Below, one piece after another: positions 9,513-19,817 of a stretch of 64,000 nt of DNA. Positions within the stretch are counted from its first letter, which is position 1. Each line of letters opens with the position of its first letter. The stretch covers positions 724,622 to 788,621 of the forward strand of contig NZ_BMDV01000001.1 of NCBI RefSeq assembly GCF_014636095.1, written 5' to 3'. The stretch comes from Acinetobacter modestus (lineage in GTDB: Bacteria > Pseudomonadota > Gammaproteobacteria > Pseudomonadales > Moraxellaceae). Position numbers and translations under genes: made by a program. The notes under the pieces were generated by a model that saw only the letters and a list, made by a program, of their open reading frames with translations, made no database searches and was not told where the DNA came from.

Positions 9513-10580
9513 TTATAGATCAATCACTAGATCAGACTGAGCGGAATTTACACAAATTTTTAATAGTTGAGTTGGTTCATGATTCGCTGAACCATTCAAC
9601 AAATTCTTCGTTGAGCCTTGTGCTTTAGTGCAGGCGCATTTATTACAAATGCCCATACGACAACCATGATTAGGTTTAATCCCTTGATGTTCCAAACTAG
9701 AAAGAATGGATTGCCCTTTAGGTATCGCAACCGTTTTGTTGGATTGAGTCAATCTCACATTTATAAAACCAGTTTCCGAAGCATCCACATCAAATTGGCT
9801 TAAACTAAAAGCTTCGGTTTGAAGCAAAGCAGCACAAGAAAATAATTTTTCTGCTGTACTCACAAAACCCGATGGACCACAGGCATATACAGTGGTTTCA
9901 TTTAAAACTGAAATTTGATCAACATAACTTTGGTTCAAACGTTGATCTTGCGCTTGGGTATAAAAGATTTGATAACTGAAATGGGGAAAGTTTTCCGCTG
10001 TTTCTTTTAAATATTCAGCATAGGCTGCATCGGCCTGAGTTTTCACCCAATACATCAACTGTACAGATGTCGTCAAAAACTGCTTGGTTTGACTCAAGCT
10101 TTCGATCAGGCTCAGCATCGGGGTAATGCCGCTACCTGCTGCAAGTAATAACAAGTTAGGAGTTTGAATATGCTGCTGCATATCGCCATAAGGTTGCCCT
10201 AAATAGACAATATCCCCTACTTTAGATTGCTCAACCAACCATGAACTCACCAAACCTTGATCAACTTTTTTGACGGTTAAACAGAGATGATCTGCATCTA
10301 ATTGCATCAAGCTATACGTGCGTTCGTAATGACGCCCTGCAATTTCAACAGTGACAGGATGATGTTGTCCTGCTGCACCACGCTGTACATGACGATTGCA
10401 TTGCAAAATAAGACTCACCGTATCTTTAGCTACCGTTTGTTTTTTTACAACTTTGGCGAGTGATTGATTCAAAGACCACAGTGGATTGATTTTTTGTAGC
10501 CAAAAATTGGCATCATGGTTCGTAATTACGCTTTGGGCTATTGAATTGAATAGAGAAATTCTCTTTTCGACTGCTTGCAT
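9513..10580 (-). CDS. Ferredoxin reductase with C-terminal 2Fe-2S domain (desaturase electron donor)
   Basis: NAD(P)H oxidoreductase of 355 residues built from three modules. The FAD-binding barrel holds RTYSLM near 87-92, the nucleotide-binding domain holds AAGSGITPM near 147-155 and ACGPSGF near 233-239, and the C-terminal plant-type ferredoxin has CRMGICNKC (Cys307, 312, 315) plus Cys343 near the end. It passes electrons from NAD(P)H to the membrane desaturase encoded immediately downstream, as DesC does for DesB. The two genes form an operon facing away from a TetR regulator. The N-terminal 40 residues before the FAD domain look like a membrane-docking or spacer segment. Confidence 0.88.
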   Translation of the reverse strand: MQAVEKRISLFNSIAQSVITNHDANFWLQKINPLWSLNQSLAKVVKKQTVAKDTVSLILQCNRHVQRGAAGQHHPVTVEIAGRHYERTYSLMQLDADHLCLTVKKVDQGLVSSWLVEQSKVGDIVYLGQPYGDMQQHIQTPNLLLLAAGSGITPMLSLIESLSQTKQFLTTSVQLMYWVKTQADAAYAEYLKETAENFPHFSYQIFYTQAQDQRLNQSYVDQISVLNETTVYACGPSGFVSTAEKLFSCAALLQTEAFSLSQFDVDASETGFINVRLTQSNKTVAIPKGQSILSSLEHQGIKPNHGCRMGICNKCACTKAQGSTKNLLNGSANHEPTQLLKICVNSAQSDLVIDL

Positions 10581-10610
10581 GAGCGGGAACTCTGATCATT
10601 TTTTAATTAT

Positions 10611-10624
10611 TATACATATGTATA
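10611..10624. promoter_or_regulatory. Candidate operator between desaturase operon and its TetR regulator
   Basis: TATACATATGTATA is a perfect 14-bp palindrome in the 138-base gap between the divergent reductase and tetR genes, followed by further alternating TATA repeats to about 10640. DesT/FabR-type regulators bind short palindromes in such positions. The AT-rich repetitive context lowers certainty. Confidence 0.45.
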
Positions 10625-10718
10625 TATATTTGTATATATATTCGTATAAGAATTTACATTTCCCAAGTAGTCAGACAATCGCTATAATCCCGAGTAGCTT
10701 ACTTATATTTTGAAAATA

Positions 10719-11417
10719 ATGGTTCAGTCTTCTACTTTTTTACCGCTCGGTCATGACACACTAAATGAACAAGATGTCATTGCTATGAAATCTCCTGTAC
10801 GTTCGGTTGGTAGAAAAGCAACCATTACCAAAGAAGAACTTTTTCAGGCGACACTGAATTTAATTGGTCCACAAAAAAGTATTGCATCTTTGAGCTTACG
10901 TGAAGTAGCGCGTGAAGCAGGCATTGCACCAAATAGTTTTTATCGACATTTTAAAGATATTGATGAACTGGCTATCGCTCTGATCGATCGTGCAGGTTTG
11001 GTATTACGTAAAATCATTCGCGAAGCGCGTTTGCAGGCATCTATGCAGCAAAGCATTATTCGAAGTTCAGTTGAAGTTTTCATTCAACAGTTAGATGCCG
11101 ATGAAGGTTATCTCAGCTTGTTATTACGCGAAGGTTATACAGGCTCAACCTCATATAAACTTGCTGTAGACCGTCAGCTGAATTTCTTTCAGCAAGAATT
11201 ACAAGAAGACCTGATTCGCCTAGAACAAATGAATAATAGTAAAATCAGTCATGCTGACATTGCGGCTAAAGCGATTACCCAATTGGTATTCAATATGGGC
11301 GCAAAAGTGATTGATTTACCTGCTGAACAACGAACTGACGTTGCAGAGCAAACCATGGTAATGATTCGTATGATTTTAGAAGGCGCTCGTCATTTCGATA
11401 AAATGGAAATTGATTAA
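10719..11417 (+). CDS. TetR family regulator (DesT/FabR-like)
   Basis: Regulator of 232 residues. The helix-turn-helix lies near residues 58-77 (SLSLREVAREAGIAPNSFYR), preceded by VGRKATITKEEL, which resembles the N-terminus of DesT/FabR fatty-acid regulators. It is divergent from the reductase-desaturase operon and is the likely controller of membrane unsaturation. Three starts are possible: TTG at 10710, ATG at 10719 and ATG at 10785; none has a strong ribosome-binding site. The last would begin right before the conserved domain, so the first 22 residues are uncertain. Confidence 0.8.
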   Translation: MVQSSTFLPLGHDTLNEQDVIAMKSPVRSVGRKATITKEELFQATLNLIGPQKSIASLSLREVAREAGIAPNSFYRHFKDIDELAIALIDRAGLVLRKIIREARLQASMQQSIIRSSVEVFIQQLDADEGYLSLLLREGYTGSTSYKLAVDRQLNFFQQELQEDLIRLEQMNNSKISHADIAAKAITQLVFNMGAKVIDLPAEQRTDVAEQTMVMIRMILEGARHFDKMEID

Positions 11418-11502
11418 GCAATTTCATCAGCATAGACTATCGTCATTAAGTATATATCTTTGTCATTTATCATAACTACAAGCAAATTTAGGCATACAGA
11501 TC

Positions 11503-12519
11503 ATGACCCTTCTCAATGACCGTCAAAGTATCATCGCCAGTTTTATTCTGATGTTTTTATTTTTAATGATGGTCATTCCCCTGCATTTGTTGCCTAGTTT
11601 TTTTGCAGGTTTCTTGATTTTCGAAATTATTAACAGTCTAAGCTCAATTGTTGAAAAACATATTGATGGACAACGTGCGCGTATCTTTATCAGTATTATT
11701 CTTGGAATTTTGACCACATTTTTGATTGGCTTTTTTATTACCAGTTTAATTAGCTTTGTGATCTATGATTTAAAAGGAACAGGTCTTAACTCGTTTAACT
11801 TTAAGATTGATCAAACCCTCATTAAATTCCAAGCTGAAATGAGTCAATATGTCCCTGGTTATCTTCCTCATAGTGTTGCAGATATCAAGAATCAGATCTT
11901 GTCCTTCATCAAAAATAATATTTCGATTGTTAAAAATACAGGTACCGATATTCTGCATAACTTAGCTACCATGCTGATCGGTTTAATTGTAGGTATCTTG
12001 GTTTCTATTCAGAACTTTAAGCAGCATGCACCACAACCAGTCTTTAAAGCTGCTATTTTACATCGTATTCAGAAGCTTTCGATTTCATTCAAAAATGTTG
12101 TCTTTGCTCAAGTAAAAATCTCTTTAATTAATACAGCACTATTCATCATTTTTGTTTTTATCGTTTTGCCTCTATTCCATATCCATTTACCTTTTGCTAA
12201 AACACTGACTATTCTGACCTTCATTTTTGGTCTTTTACCTATTATTGGTAACTTGATTTCAAATACTTTAATTATTATGGCTGGCTTAACCATTTCACTC
12301 TCAGTAGCAGCCATCGCTTTAGCATATTTAGTCATTATTCATAAACTTGAATATTTCGTAAATGCAAAAATTATTGGTACAAAAATTAATGCGAGTGCAT
12401 GGGAAGTACTCTTGGCTATGCTAATCTTTGAATCGATTTTTGGCTTGAGTGGCTTAATCGTTGCACCGATTTTTTATGCTTACATTAAATTAGAATGCAA
12501 AGATGCTGGTTTGATCTGA
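11503..12519 (+). CDS. AI-2E family transporter (PerM/TqsA-like)
   Basis: Polytopic inner-membrane protein of 338 residues. The layout fits the AI-2E exporter family: two N-terminal hydrophobic helices, one more at about residue 65-90, a polar central region (residues 95-150), then a helix-rich C-terminal half containing TILTFIFGLLPIIGNLISN, which corresponds to the conserved PxIGNLIS-type family motif. Members export autoinducer-2 (TqsA) or act as sodium/proton antiporters; the substrate here is unknown. The gene lies 85 bases after the DesT-like regulator on the same strand, but I see no evidence for a functional link. Confidence 0.8.
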   Translation: MTLLNDRQSIIASFILMFLFLMMVIPLHLLPSFFAGFLIFEIINSLSSIVEKHIDGQRARIFISIILGILTTFLIGFFITSLISFVIYDLKGTGLNSFNFKIDQTLIKFQAEMSQYVPGYLPHSVADIKNQILSFIKNNISIVKNTGTDILHNLATMLIGLIVGILVSIQNFKQHAPQPVFKAAILHRIQKLSISFKNVVFAQVKISLINTALFIIFVFIVLPLFHIHLPFAKTLTILTFIFGLLPIIGNLISNTLIIMAGLTISLSVAAIALAYLVIIHKLEYFVNAKIIGTKINASAWEVLLAMLIFESIFGLSGLIVAPIFYAYIKLECKDAGLI

Positions 12520-12725
12520 ATTATATTCGGGCTATTCAGATTCATTAGATCAATCTATCTATCATTGCGACTGATTTAGCAAAGTAATAAAAAGAAAAAT
12601 GATGATAAGGAAAATTACAAAAGCCTTGCGAATTAAAACATTCATTCAGGCATTCTGCGCTTAAGCTAGAACAAAATGGTTTTTATTCACGATGTTTCAT
12701 CACATTATAATTGAATGAGGTAACT

Positions 12726-13220
12726 ATGAATTCTTCAGCAGCGGCTTTGAAAGTATATACACGTAATAATTTAGATGATTCTATCAAAGAAGCCACCGTT
12801 AAAATTTTAAATCAAATTCTTGCAAATCTTATTGATCTATCATTGCTTACCAAACAAGCGCACTGGAATATGCGGGGTAGTAATTTTATTGCGGTACATG
12901 AAATGTTAGATATGTTCCGTACTTCATTGATTACCCATTTAGATAATGTCGCAGAGCGTGCGGTACAGATCGGTGGAACAGCGCTCGGAACAACCCAAAC
13001 GGTTTCGGAGACCTCACATCTCAAGCCTTACCCTGTTGCAATCCATGCAGTGCAAGATCACTTAAAAGAGCTGGCTGATCGTTATGGTGTCGTTGCAAAT
13101 CATCTTCGAGATACAATCGAGCAAATTAAAGATCCAATCTCTGAAGATATTATCCATGCAGCACTCGAAGATCTGGATCAATATTTATGGTTCTTAGAGG
13201 CTAATATCGATCAAAACTAA
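12726..13220 (+). CDS. dps: DNA starvation/stationary phase protection protein Dps
   Basis: Ferritin-like dodecameric protein that oxidises and stores iron and protects DNA from peroxide damage. The ferroxidase ligands are all in place from the chosen ATG: His46 in KQAHWNMRG, His58 and Asp62 in VHEMLDMF, Asp73 and Glu77 in HLDNVAERA. Length is 164 residues, normal for the family. An in-frame TTG at 12711 is rejected because GAGG at 12716-12719 sits six bases before the ATG at 12726 and would lie inside the longer frame. The gene is monocistronic with its own terminator. Confidence 0.93.
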   Translation: MNSSAAALKVYTRNNLDDSIKEATVKILNQILANLIDLSLLTKQAHWNMRGSNFIAVHEMLDMFRTSLITHLDNVAERAVQIGGTALGTTQTVSETSHLKPYPVAIHAVQDHLKELADRYGVVANHLRDTIEQIKDPISEDIIHAALEDLDQYLWFLEANIDQN

Positions 13221-13235
13221 GTATATTCACGACAT

Positions 13236-13266
13236 AAAAAAGAGGACATGATTTGTCCTCTTTTTT
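13236..13266. terminator. Bidirectional terminator between dps and rapA
   Basis: AAAAAAGAGGACA and TGTCCTCTTTTTT form a long stem with a five-base loop, with A/T tracts on both sides so it can end both convergent transcripts. Confidence 0.9.
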
Positions 13267-13282
13267 ATTACATCAGTCGTAA

Positions 13283-16111
13283 TTATGGTTTAACTACAAC
13301 TAAGACTTGAATCGCTTCTGGAGTCACAGAAAGACCATCTAATAAACCTAGACCCTCTTTCTGGAACTTTTGTAAACGCTCAATTTCATCTTGACGAATA
13401 CTTGGGTTAAATTGCTTAAGATAAGTTAAACGATCAATTTCATATTGCCATTTACTGCCATAATGCTCTTTAGCTTGTTGCATCAATTCAGGCAAAGAGG
13501 TTTTGGCAATATCTAAAGCTTGTGCGTAACGCTCTTCAATTACATCACGGCGTGCTTTTACAACTTGACGGCAGCTATTGCCATCGAGATGATGCAAATA
13601 TGGGCGCAAAATACTTGGATCGATCTTGGCAGATAAATCTTGGCCTGTTTCACTCAGTAATACGCGAATCAATTGCTTCGGCAAACTTGACGGTAAGTTC
13701 AACCCTTTTGGTGCAACTACATCGACCTTAAACCAAACTTCGAGTAAGACCGAACCTTGTTTTAACGCATTCGATTTGAGTAATGCAACGTTAGTGCTAC
13801 CAAATGATTGTGTGCGGATCATTTCCATAACACTTTCAATAAATGGGTGTTCCAAGGTCAAATATTGTGCATCTTCACGGATCTGAGCCTGATCACGATA
13901 GAAAGTTGCTGTCATGCCTTCTTCGTCCAAGGTAATTCCTTGGACTTGCATTTGATCCGTTGGTTTGATGATCACAGTACCGTTGCTTTGCTCATCAAAG
14001 TCAATATTGGTCGATGACATGAAACGCTTCACGAACATTGGCAAAGTCGTGTTGTCATCATAGTCTTCAAGTGCTTGTACAATGCCCTGTGCAACGACTG
14101 GGCGACAAGAGTTATACTCAAGCAAACGATCACGACCAGCTTGTAACTCAGCTTCCAAAGCTTGTCGTTGTACATTCACTTCTTCAAGTAAATCCTCAAA
14201 CGTCTGACCTTGATCTGCCAATAAACAGTCTTTCAATTCAACAATAAAGTTCTCTTGCAGCGTTTGCGCCGTTGGAGAAATATTGCTGAAAATATTCAAT
14301 GCTTCATTATACCAACGGAACATGCGCTCTTGCGCTGTACCGATCAAATATGGCACGTGAATTTGAATGCGATTTTCCTGACCAATACGATCTAGACGAC
14401 CAATACGTTGTTCAAGTACGTCAGGGTTTGCAGGTAAATCAAATAAGATCAAGTCACTGGCAAACTGGAAGTTACGACCTTCAGAACCAATTTCCGAACA
14501 GAGAAGAATCTGAGCGCCATAACTGTCTTCGGCAAAGTATGCTGCCGCTTGGTCACGCTCTAATAAGCTCATGCCCTCATGGAACATTGCTGTACGAATA
14601 CCTGCATGTAAACGCAATACATTTTCAAGCGCTTCAACTACTGGTCCACTACGTGCAATCAACAACACTTTTTTATGTTTTAAATCTTTGCGTAGAACTT
14701 CCATCAACCATGGCACACGAGGATCATTTTCCATCCAAGCACCATCGAGTTGACCTTCTTCTGGCCACATTTGCTCACGCATTTTGCCATCAAATGACCA
14801 ATCTTCTGGTGCTGGCAAAGGTGCTGGCTGGCAATCACGACCTGGGAAACCTTGGATCGCTTCACGTGTATTACGGAATAAAATACGACCTGTACCGTGA
14901 CGGTCTAGCAACTCGTGAATTGCACGCATACGCTGTTCAGGCTGATCATCAATACGATGACCCAATAAGCCATCCAGAGCAGCAAGATGTTCTTCAGTCA
15001 GTGCTTCATCTGACATTAAGACTTCAGCAACTTTAGCTGTTTGCTGATATTGTTCTTCTTCGTCAAGGAAACGATCTAAGCTACTAAAACGTTGCGGATC
15101 AAGTAAACGTAAACGTGCAAAATGACTTTCAACACCTAATTGTTCAGGCGTTGCAGTGAGAAGTAAGACACCCGCTGTTTGTTCAGCCAACTCTTCGACA
15201 AGATCATAACGATCATTACCGCCTTCTTCTTCACTCCACATTAAATGGTGTGCTTCATCGACAACCAGTAAATCAAAACCTGCCTCAACCGCTTGCTCAC
15301 GCAAATCATCATGGTCAACCATCAAATCGACACTCGCAATAATGCATTGCTCAGTCAGGAATGGGTTGAGATCAGGATCATGTTCTTTGATCGAAGCAGT
15401 ACGGGTTAAATCGAATAGAGAAAATTGTAAATTGAAACGACGACGCATCTCAATCATCCACTGATATTGCAGCGAATCGGGCACTAAAATCAGGATACGC
15501 TCTGAACGCCCTGTTTTCAGTTGTTGATGGATAATCAAACCCGCTTCAATGGTTTTACCAAGACCGACTTCATCTGCTAACAATACGCGTGGCGCAAAAC
15601 GTTTACCCACTTCGTGTGCGATATAAAGTTGGTGAGGAATTAAACCAACACGTGCACCTAAAAAACCACGTAAAGGGCTAGTATGCATCTGCGCTTGTAA
15701 TAACATCGCTTCAATACGAAGGTCATACCATTCTTTATAATCAATTTGGCTCGCTAACAAACGCTCTAAAGGTTTTGATAGCTGAATTTGCGCACCGATA
15801 CGAGTTTCGTTCAATGACTTACGTTCTTGTTCGCCATTTTCGAGGCTACGAACGACATCGTAACGAAGCACGCCATGACGGTCTTCAACCGATTCAACAA
15901 TCCACTTAACACCTTCTTGATCTTGCACTTCATCTTTGACATTAAAGATGATGCGAGATAAAGGCGCATTGTTTCGTGCATATACACGAGTTTCATCACT
16001 TTTAGGGAATAAAATACTGATAGAACGCTCATCTACATCAATAAGAACACCTAGACCGAGTTCAGTTTCTGTATCTGATAACCAACGTTGACCAATAGCA
16101 AACGGCTGCAA
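13283..16111 (-). CDS. rapA: RNA polymerase-associated ATPase RapA
   Basis: Swi2/Snf2-family ATPase of 942 residues that binds RNA polymerase and helps recycle it after transcription. N-terminal Tudor-like domains begin at MQPFAIGQRW. The helicase core shows Walker A DEVGLGKT near 180-187, DEAHHL near 285-290, LLTATPEQLG near 317-326 and motif VI IGRLDRIGQ in the second RecA lobe. The C-terminal domain is rich in Gln and Glu. Length is close to the 968 residues of E. coli RapA. The gene is monocistronic and faces the dps terminator. Confidence 0.95.
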   Translation of the reverse strand: MQPFAIGQRWLSDTETELGLGVLIDVDERSISILFPKSDETRVYARNNAPLSRIIFNVKDEVQDQEGVKWIVESVEDRHGVLRYDVVRSLENGEQERKSLNETRIGAQIQLSKPLERLLASQIDYKEWYDLRIEAMLLQAQMHTSPLRGFLGARVGLIPHQLYIAHEVGKRFAPRVLLADEVGLGKTIEAGLIIHQQLKTGRSERILILVPDSLQYQWMIEMRRRFNLQFSLFDLTRTASIKEHDPDLNPFLTEQCIIASVDLMVDHDDLREQAVEAGFDLLVVDEAHHLMWSEEEGGNDRYDLVEELAEQTAGVLLLTATPEQLGVESHFARLRLLDPQRFSSLDRFLDEEEQYQQTAKVAEVLMSDEALTEEHLAALDGLLGHRIDDQPEQRMRAIHELLDRHGTGRILFRNTREAIQGFPGRDCQPAPLPAPEDWSFDGKMREQMWPEEGQLDGAWMENDPRVPWLMEVLRKDLKHKKVLLIARSGPVVEALENVLRLHAGIRTAMFHEGMSLLERDQAAAYFAEDSYGAQILLCSEIGSEGRNFQFASDLILFDLPANPDVLEQRIGRLDRIGQENRIQIHVPYLIGTAQERMFRWYNEALNIFSNISPTAQTLQENFIVELKDCLLADQGQTFEDLLEEVNVQRQALEAELQAGRDRLLEYNSCRPVVAQGIVQALEDYDDNTTLPMFVKRFMSSTNIDFDEQSNGTVIIKPTDQMQVQGITLDEEGMTATFYRDQAQIREDAQYLTLEHPFIESVMEMIRTQSFGSTNVALLKSNALKQGSVLLEVWFKVDVVAPKGLNLPSSLPKQLIRVLLSETGQDLSAKIDPSILRPYLHHLDGNSCRQVVKARRDVIEERYAQALDIAKTSLPELMQQAKEHYGSKWQYEIDRLTYLKQFNPSIRQDEIERLQKFQKEGLGLLDGLSVTPEAIQVLVVVKP

Positions 16112-16298
16112 TTTATTCCACCTTTTCTCATGTTAGCCCACATATTGTATGCCTTAAACTGACGAAAGTTTAAGCTACTTTATGTAGTTTTAAATTTGGT
16201 ATTTACGTGAAATTCAGCCACGCAAATAACCCTAATATTTTGACATAAAGCTGACTGAAATAGCGCGCTTTACATCTCTTTAGATCAAAAAAATACGA

Positions 16299-16985
16299 TT
16301 AAAATGGTACAGAACAATCAAAACTCAGTTGAGTGCCTGTTTTAGGATGAGTGAAGCTGAGTTGTGTTGCATGAAGACACAAACGTGCATAAAGCTGTTG
16401 CTGTTCAGGAGTTGCATATAAGGTATCTCCTAGTATTGGATGACCTAGATATTGCATATGCACACGAAGTTGGTGTGAACGGCCTGTAATCGGAATCAAT
16501 TTAACTCGAGTTACCGCTTGTCCTTGAATTTCTAAATGCTCAATGGCTTGCCATTCTGTTAATGCAGGTTTGTGATATGAAGCATCAACAATATGCAGCG
16601 GTGGACGACTTGGATCATAAATCACAGGAATATCGACTGTGCCCTGACCTTCTAAATGTCCAGCAATCAAAGCTTGATAAATTTTTGAAGTTTGTCGATC
16701 TTGAAATTGACGTGAAATACTGCTTTGTCCAAATTTAGATAAACCAAAGACTAGAATACCTGAAGTGTCACGATCTAAACGATGAATGAGTAGAGTTTTG
16801 GGTTCTAATTTTAATAAACGATTGATCAAACAGTCTTGTAAATCGGGTGTTTTCCCTGGCACTGTTAGAAGCCCAGCAGGTTTATGGATCACCATAAAAT
16901 CTTCATCACGATGAATCAAATGTTCACTTAGAAAATTACTCAAGCGTACCTTCCAACGACTGGATGAAAACAAGCGGGCAATCAT
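16299..16985 (-). CDS. rluA: RluA family pseudouridine synthase
   Basis: Converts uridine to pseudouridine in structured RNA. The catalytic motif HRLDRDTSG holds the essential Asp at residue 71, and ITGRSHQLRVHM with LGHPILGD follows, as in RluA. At 228 residues with no S4 domain, and with the same layout from VVNKPSGLLSVPG-like KPAGLLTVPG onward, it matches RluA (23S rRNA U746 and tRNA U32) better than RluC or RluD. The exact target sites are inferred from this similarity. The first 22 residues before the domain may be over-extended, but no better start with a ribosome-binding site is evident. Confidence 0.75.
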   Translation of the reverse strand: MIARLFSSSRWKVRLSNFLSEHLIHRDEDFMVIHKPAGLLTVPGKTPDLQDCLINRLLKLEPKTLLIHRLDRDTSGILVFGLSKFGQSSISRQFQDRQTSKIYQALIAGHLEGQGTVDIPVIYDPSRPPLHIVDASYHKPALTEWQAIEHLEIQGQAVTRVKLIPITGRSHQLRVHMQYLGHPILGDTLYATPEQQQLYARLCLHATQLSFTHPKTGTQLSFDCSVPF

Positions 16986-17311
16986 AAAAAGCTTGGAGAG
17001 AAATTACAATCAAATTTTAGCTAACTCGGTTATTTTTTAGCATGACTCACATTTAAGTCCCAAATAATACTGATCGTTTTCTCTAAATGGTGTATGCCAC
17101 CATGAACTCAATAGTTTTAAATAAAGTTTTTTAAATTTGATTTGATATCAATATCGAAATTACAAAAAATAAAGTAACTTAAACCAGCATTGACCTGTCA
17201 GCATTGCACAAGACACTGCGAGTATAAGATTGAGCTTAGCGATTTAATTTTACTATCTCGCTATTTTTATATAGAAAATATCAAATCACCTTAAAATATT
17301 GAGAGAAAAAT
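16986..17311. other. Intergenic region without a gene
   Basis: About 325 bases separate the divergent RluA-type gene and the DUF5713 gene. The sequence is AT-rich. No open frame, strong hairpin or repeat stands out; it presumably carries the two promoters. Confidence 0.5.
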
Positions 17312-17653
17312 ATGCAACTTCAAAATGAGAAAATGGCAAATTATGCTTTCTTAACAGATATGTATGACGATTCATATTTCCCTGATGATTTGGTGAAAAA
17401 AGGTGAAAATATTCTCATCGCACTTTGTCAAAAAATTGAGCTAACACAGCCCAAAACTTTGGCAGAACTCTATGTTTTGACTCATGCAACAACTGACCAA
17501 TTTAACGAGTTGCAAGAAGAGTTTTGGGAAAAAGAAAGTGAAATCGAAACGGCAGCACGAGAGGCAATTGCGCATGATTTTGATGTGATTGCCGGCGCTT
17601 ATGGGTTTGCTGATGCAGATATAGAAGAGCTTATAGCAACACGAGATTGGTAA
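17312..17653 (+). CDS. DUF5713 family protein
   Basis: Small acidic cytoplasmic protein of 113 residues. It fits DUF5713 through the N-terminal N-Y-x-F-L-x-D-M-Y-x-D-S-Y-F-P pattern and the central LAELYVLTHATTDQFNELQ segment. No catalytic motif is evident and the function of the family is unknown. GAGAGAAAAAT precedes the ATG as a ribosome-binding site. The gene is alone, convergent with hemL and separated from it by a shared terminator. Confidence 0.75.
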   Translation: MQLQNEKMANYAFLTDMYDDSYFPDDLVKKGENILIALCQKIELTQPKTLAELYVLTHATTDQFNELQEEFWEKESEIETAAREAIAHDFDVIAGAYGFADADIEELIATRDW

Positions 17654-17660
17654 TTTTTGT

Positions 17661-17689
17661 AAAGCAAGCACACTCAGTATGCTTGCTTT
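17661..17689. terminator. Bidirectional terminator between DUF5713 gene and hemL
   Basis: AAAGCAAGCA and TGCTTGCTTT pair perfectly around a nine-base loop, with Ts following on the plus strand and a T-containing tract on the minus strand. Confidence 0.88.
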
Positions 17690-17696
17690 TTATATC

Positions 17697-18998
17697 TTAG
17701 CCCTTCATCTCTGCAAAAGTTTCTTTTGCTGCCTGAATGGTCTCTGCAATATCTTGATCTGAATGCATAGATGAAATAAATCCAGCTTCAAATGCCGAGG
17801 GAGCTAAATACACACCACGCTTTAACATGCCATGGAAGAATTTCTTAAATGCTTCAACATCACAAGCTAACATCGAATCAAAGCTAGTAATGTCTTCTTG
17901 ATCGGTAAAATACAAACCAAACATGCCACCCACTTGTTGCGTTTTAAATGGAATGCCTGCTTCATCTGCCGCAACCTGTAAACCTGCAAGTAATTTTGCG
18001 AGCTGTACCGAAAGCTTGTCATAAAATTCAGGTTCACGTAGATGTTTAAACATCGCGATACCGGCACGCATTGCCAATGGATTACCCGACAATGTGCCTG
18101 CTTGGTAAACACCACCTAAAGGTGCGATGCATTGCATGATTTCACGTTTACCACCAAAAGCACCAACAGGTAAGCCCGCACCAATAATTTTTCCTAAAGT
18201 CGTTAAATCTGGTTTTACGTTATAAACAGATTGTGCACCACCTAAAGCAACACGGAAACCCGTCATCACTTCATCAATAATGAATACCGATTTGTACTCA
18301 TCGCAAACATCACGAATCGCTTGTAAGAAGCCATCGATTGGCGTCACCAAGTTCATATTTCCCGCCACAGGCTCAATGATGACCCCTGCAATTTCATGAC
18401 CAAACTTACTAAAGCATTCTTTTAAAGCTTCAATATTGTTATATGGCAACGTTAAGGTATGTTTTGCAAAATCAGCAGGTACACCTTTTGAAGTTGGCTC
18501 ACCTTCACCTAAAGTGAGTAAACCTGATCCTGCTTTCACCAATAACGAATCTGAATGGCCATGGTAACAGCCTTCAAATTTTACGATTTTGTCACGTCCA
18601 GTATAACCACGCGCCAAACGAATCGCGGTCATAGTCGCTTCAGTTCCTGAACTGGTCATTCGTACCAATTCAATTGAAGGCATAATCTCGCAAATAGTGT
18701 CTGCCAAAGTGGTTTCATATACCGTTGGTGCACCAAAACTTAGGCCATCTTCTGCTGCGGTTTGTACCGCTTGGATAATATCGGGATGCGCGTGACCTAA
18801 AATCATTGGTCCCCATGAACCAACATAATCCACATAACGCTTCCCATCGACATCCCACAAGTATGCACCTTTTGCCTTTTCGATAAAGACAGGCGTACCA
18901 CCAACACCGTTAAATGCACGTACAGGTGAATTGACACCACCTGGAATATGTTTATTTGCTTGTCTAAATAACTGTTCTTGCTTTGGAGATAAACTCAT
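17697..18998 (-). CDS. hemL: Glutamate-1-semialdehyde 2,1-aminomutase
   Basis: PLP enzyme that turns glutamate-1-semialdehyde into 5-aminolevulinate, the precursor of heme. The 433-residue sequence has [19 protein letters not shown] at its start, [15 protein letters not shown] near 116-130, [10 protein letters not shown] near 240-249 and the catalytic Lys270 in [14 protein letters not shown]. All are diagnostic of HemL rather than general class III aminotransferases. It lies 51 bases downstream of thiE on the same strand, so the two may be co-transcribed although their pathways differ. Confidence 0.96.
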   Translation of the reverse strand: MSLSPKQEQLFRQANKHIPGGVNSPVRAFNGVGGTPVFIEKAKGAYLWDVDGKRYVDYVGSWGPMILGHAHPDIIQAVQTAAEDGLSFGAPTVYETTLADTICEIMPSIELVRMTSSGTEATMTAIRLARGYTGRDKIVKFEGCYHGHSDSLLVKAGSGLLTLGEGEPTSKGVPADFAKHTLTLPYNNIEALKECFSKFGHEIAGVIIEPVAGNMNLVTPIDGFLQAIRDVCDEYKSVFIIDEVMTGFRVALGGAQSVYNVKPDLTTLGKIIGAGLPVGAFGGKREIMQCIAPLGGVYQAGTLSGNPLAMRAGIAMFKHLREPEFYDKLSVQLAKLLAGLQVAADEAGIPFKTQQVGGMFGLYFTDQEDITSFDSMLACDVEAFKKFFHGMLKRGVYLAPSAFEAGFISSMHSDQDIAETIQAAKETFAEMKG

Positions 18999-19049
18999 AA
19001 AAGACTCAACCTAGAATCGAAGAATAAAATGTCGAAACGATGCAAAAAA

Positions 19050-19661
19050 TTATGCAAATAACTTTGCCCATGCATTTACACGAGCAGGAATTTCGGCTGT
19101 TGACCGCCCTAATATATCACTAATTACTGCACAAAGGCTTGCTCCTGCCTCGATGACCACTTGGGAATTTTGAACGGTCAAACCACCAATGGCACATATT
19201 GGTACTTCAAACTTCTGCTTTGCTTGTTGAATGACTGCAATTCCAACATTACCTGCTTCAGGTTTAGTTGAAGTGGCATAGACTGCACCAAATGCAACAT
19301 AAGTTGCACCTTCGGCAATTGCCTTTTCAGCCAGTTCTAAGGAGTTTAAGCAAGTTCGCCCAATAATCACCCCCTGTGGTAGACGTGCAGCCGCATCAAT
19401 AATTTCGCCATCAGACTGCCCAAGATGCACACCTAAACCAAATTGTTCTGCCAAAGCTAAATCATCATTAATTACAAATGGAACTTGGTATTTTTCACAA
19501 AGTACTTTGATTTGTTGAACTTCGGATGGCTGAGCTACTATTGCCACTTTTTTACGGCGGTATTGTAAAATAGCAATATTACCCGTCGCCAAAGCCACAT
19601 CTAATTTTTCTAATAATAATTGGAGGGGATCATCATTGGTAATCAGATAAAGACCGCGCAT
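19050..19661 (-). CDS. thiE: Thiamine-phosphate synthase
   Basis: TIM-barrel enzyme that joins the pyrimidine and thiazole halves of thiamine to give thiamine phosphate. Diagnostic elements in the 203 residues are LQYRRKK near the N-terminus (the pyrimidine/pyrophosphate site), the VINDDLALAEQFGLGVHLGQ strand, GAVYATSTKP (the thiazole phosphate loop) and PICAIGGLTVQN near the C-terminus. The gene precedes hemL on the same strand. I see no TPP riboswitch-like sequence in the short gap ahead of it. Confidence 0.93.
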   Translation of the reverse strand: MRGLYLITNDDPLQLLLEKLDVALATGNIAILQYRRKKVAIVAQPSEVQQIKVLCEKYQVPFVINDDLALAEQFGLGVHLGQSDGEIIDAAARLPQGVIIGRTCLNSLELAEKAIAEGATYVAFGAVYATSTKPEAGNVGIAVIQQAKQKFEVPICAIGGLTVQNSQVVIEAGASLCAVISDILGRSTAEIPARVNAWAKLFA

Positions 19662-19817
19662 AAATCACTCAGTTAAAATAATTTTCAAGGAATACTGTAG
19701 AGAATATTCGCATCAGAAGCTATCAGATTGTAAATCATTCTACATATTTCTACGTTTATAAAGATGACATATCCTTAAATTAGATTAAAATTCAATCGCT
19801 TTTGCATTTCATCGGAT

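Noticed and set aside
14299..15036. 245-residue open frame antisense to rapA
   Set aside because: It is a shadow of the highly conserved rapA coding strand and shows no signal, domain or ribosome-binding site.
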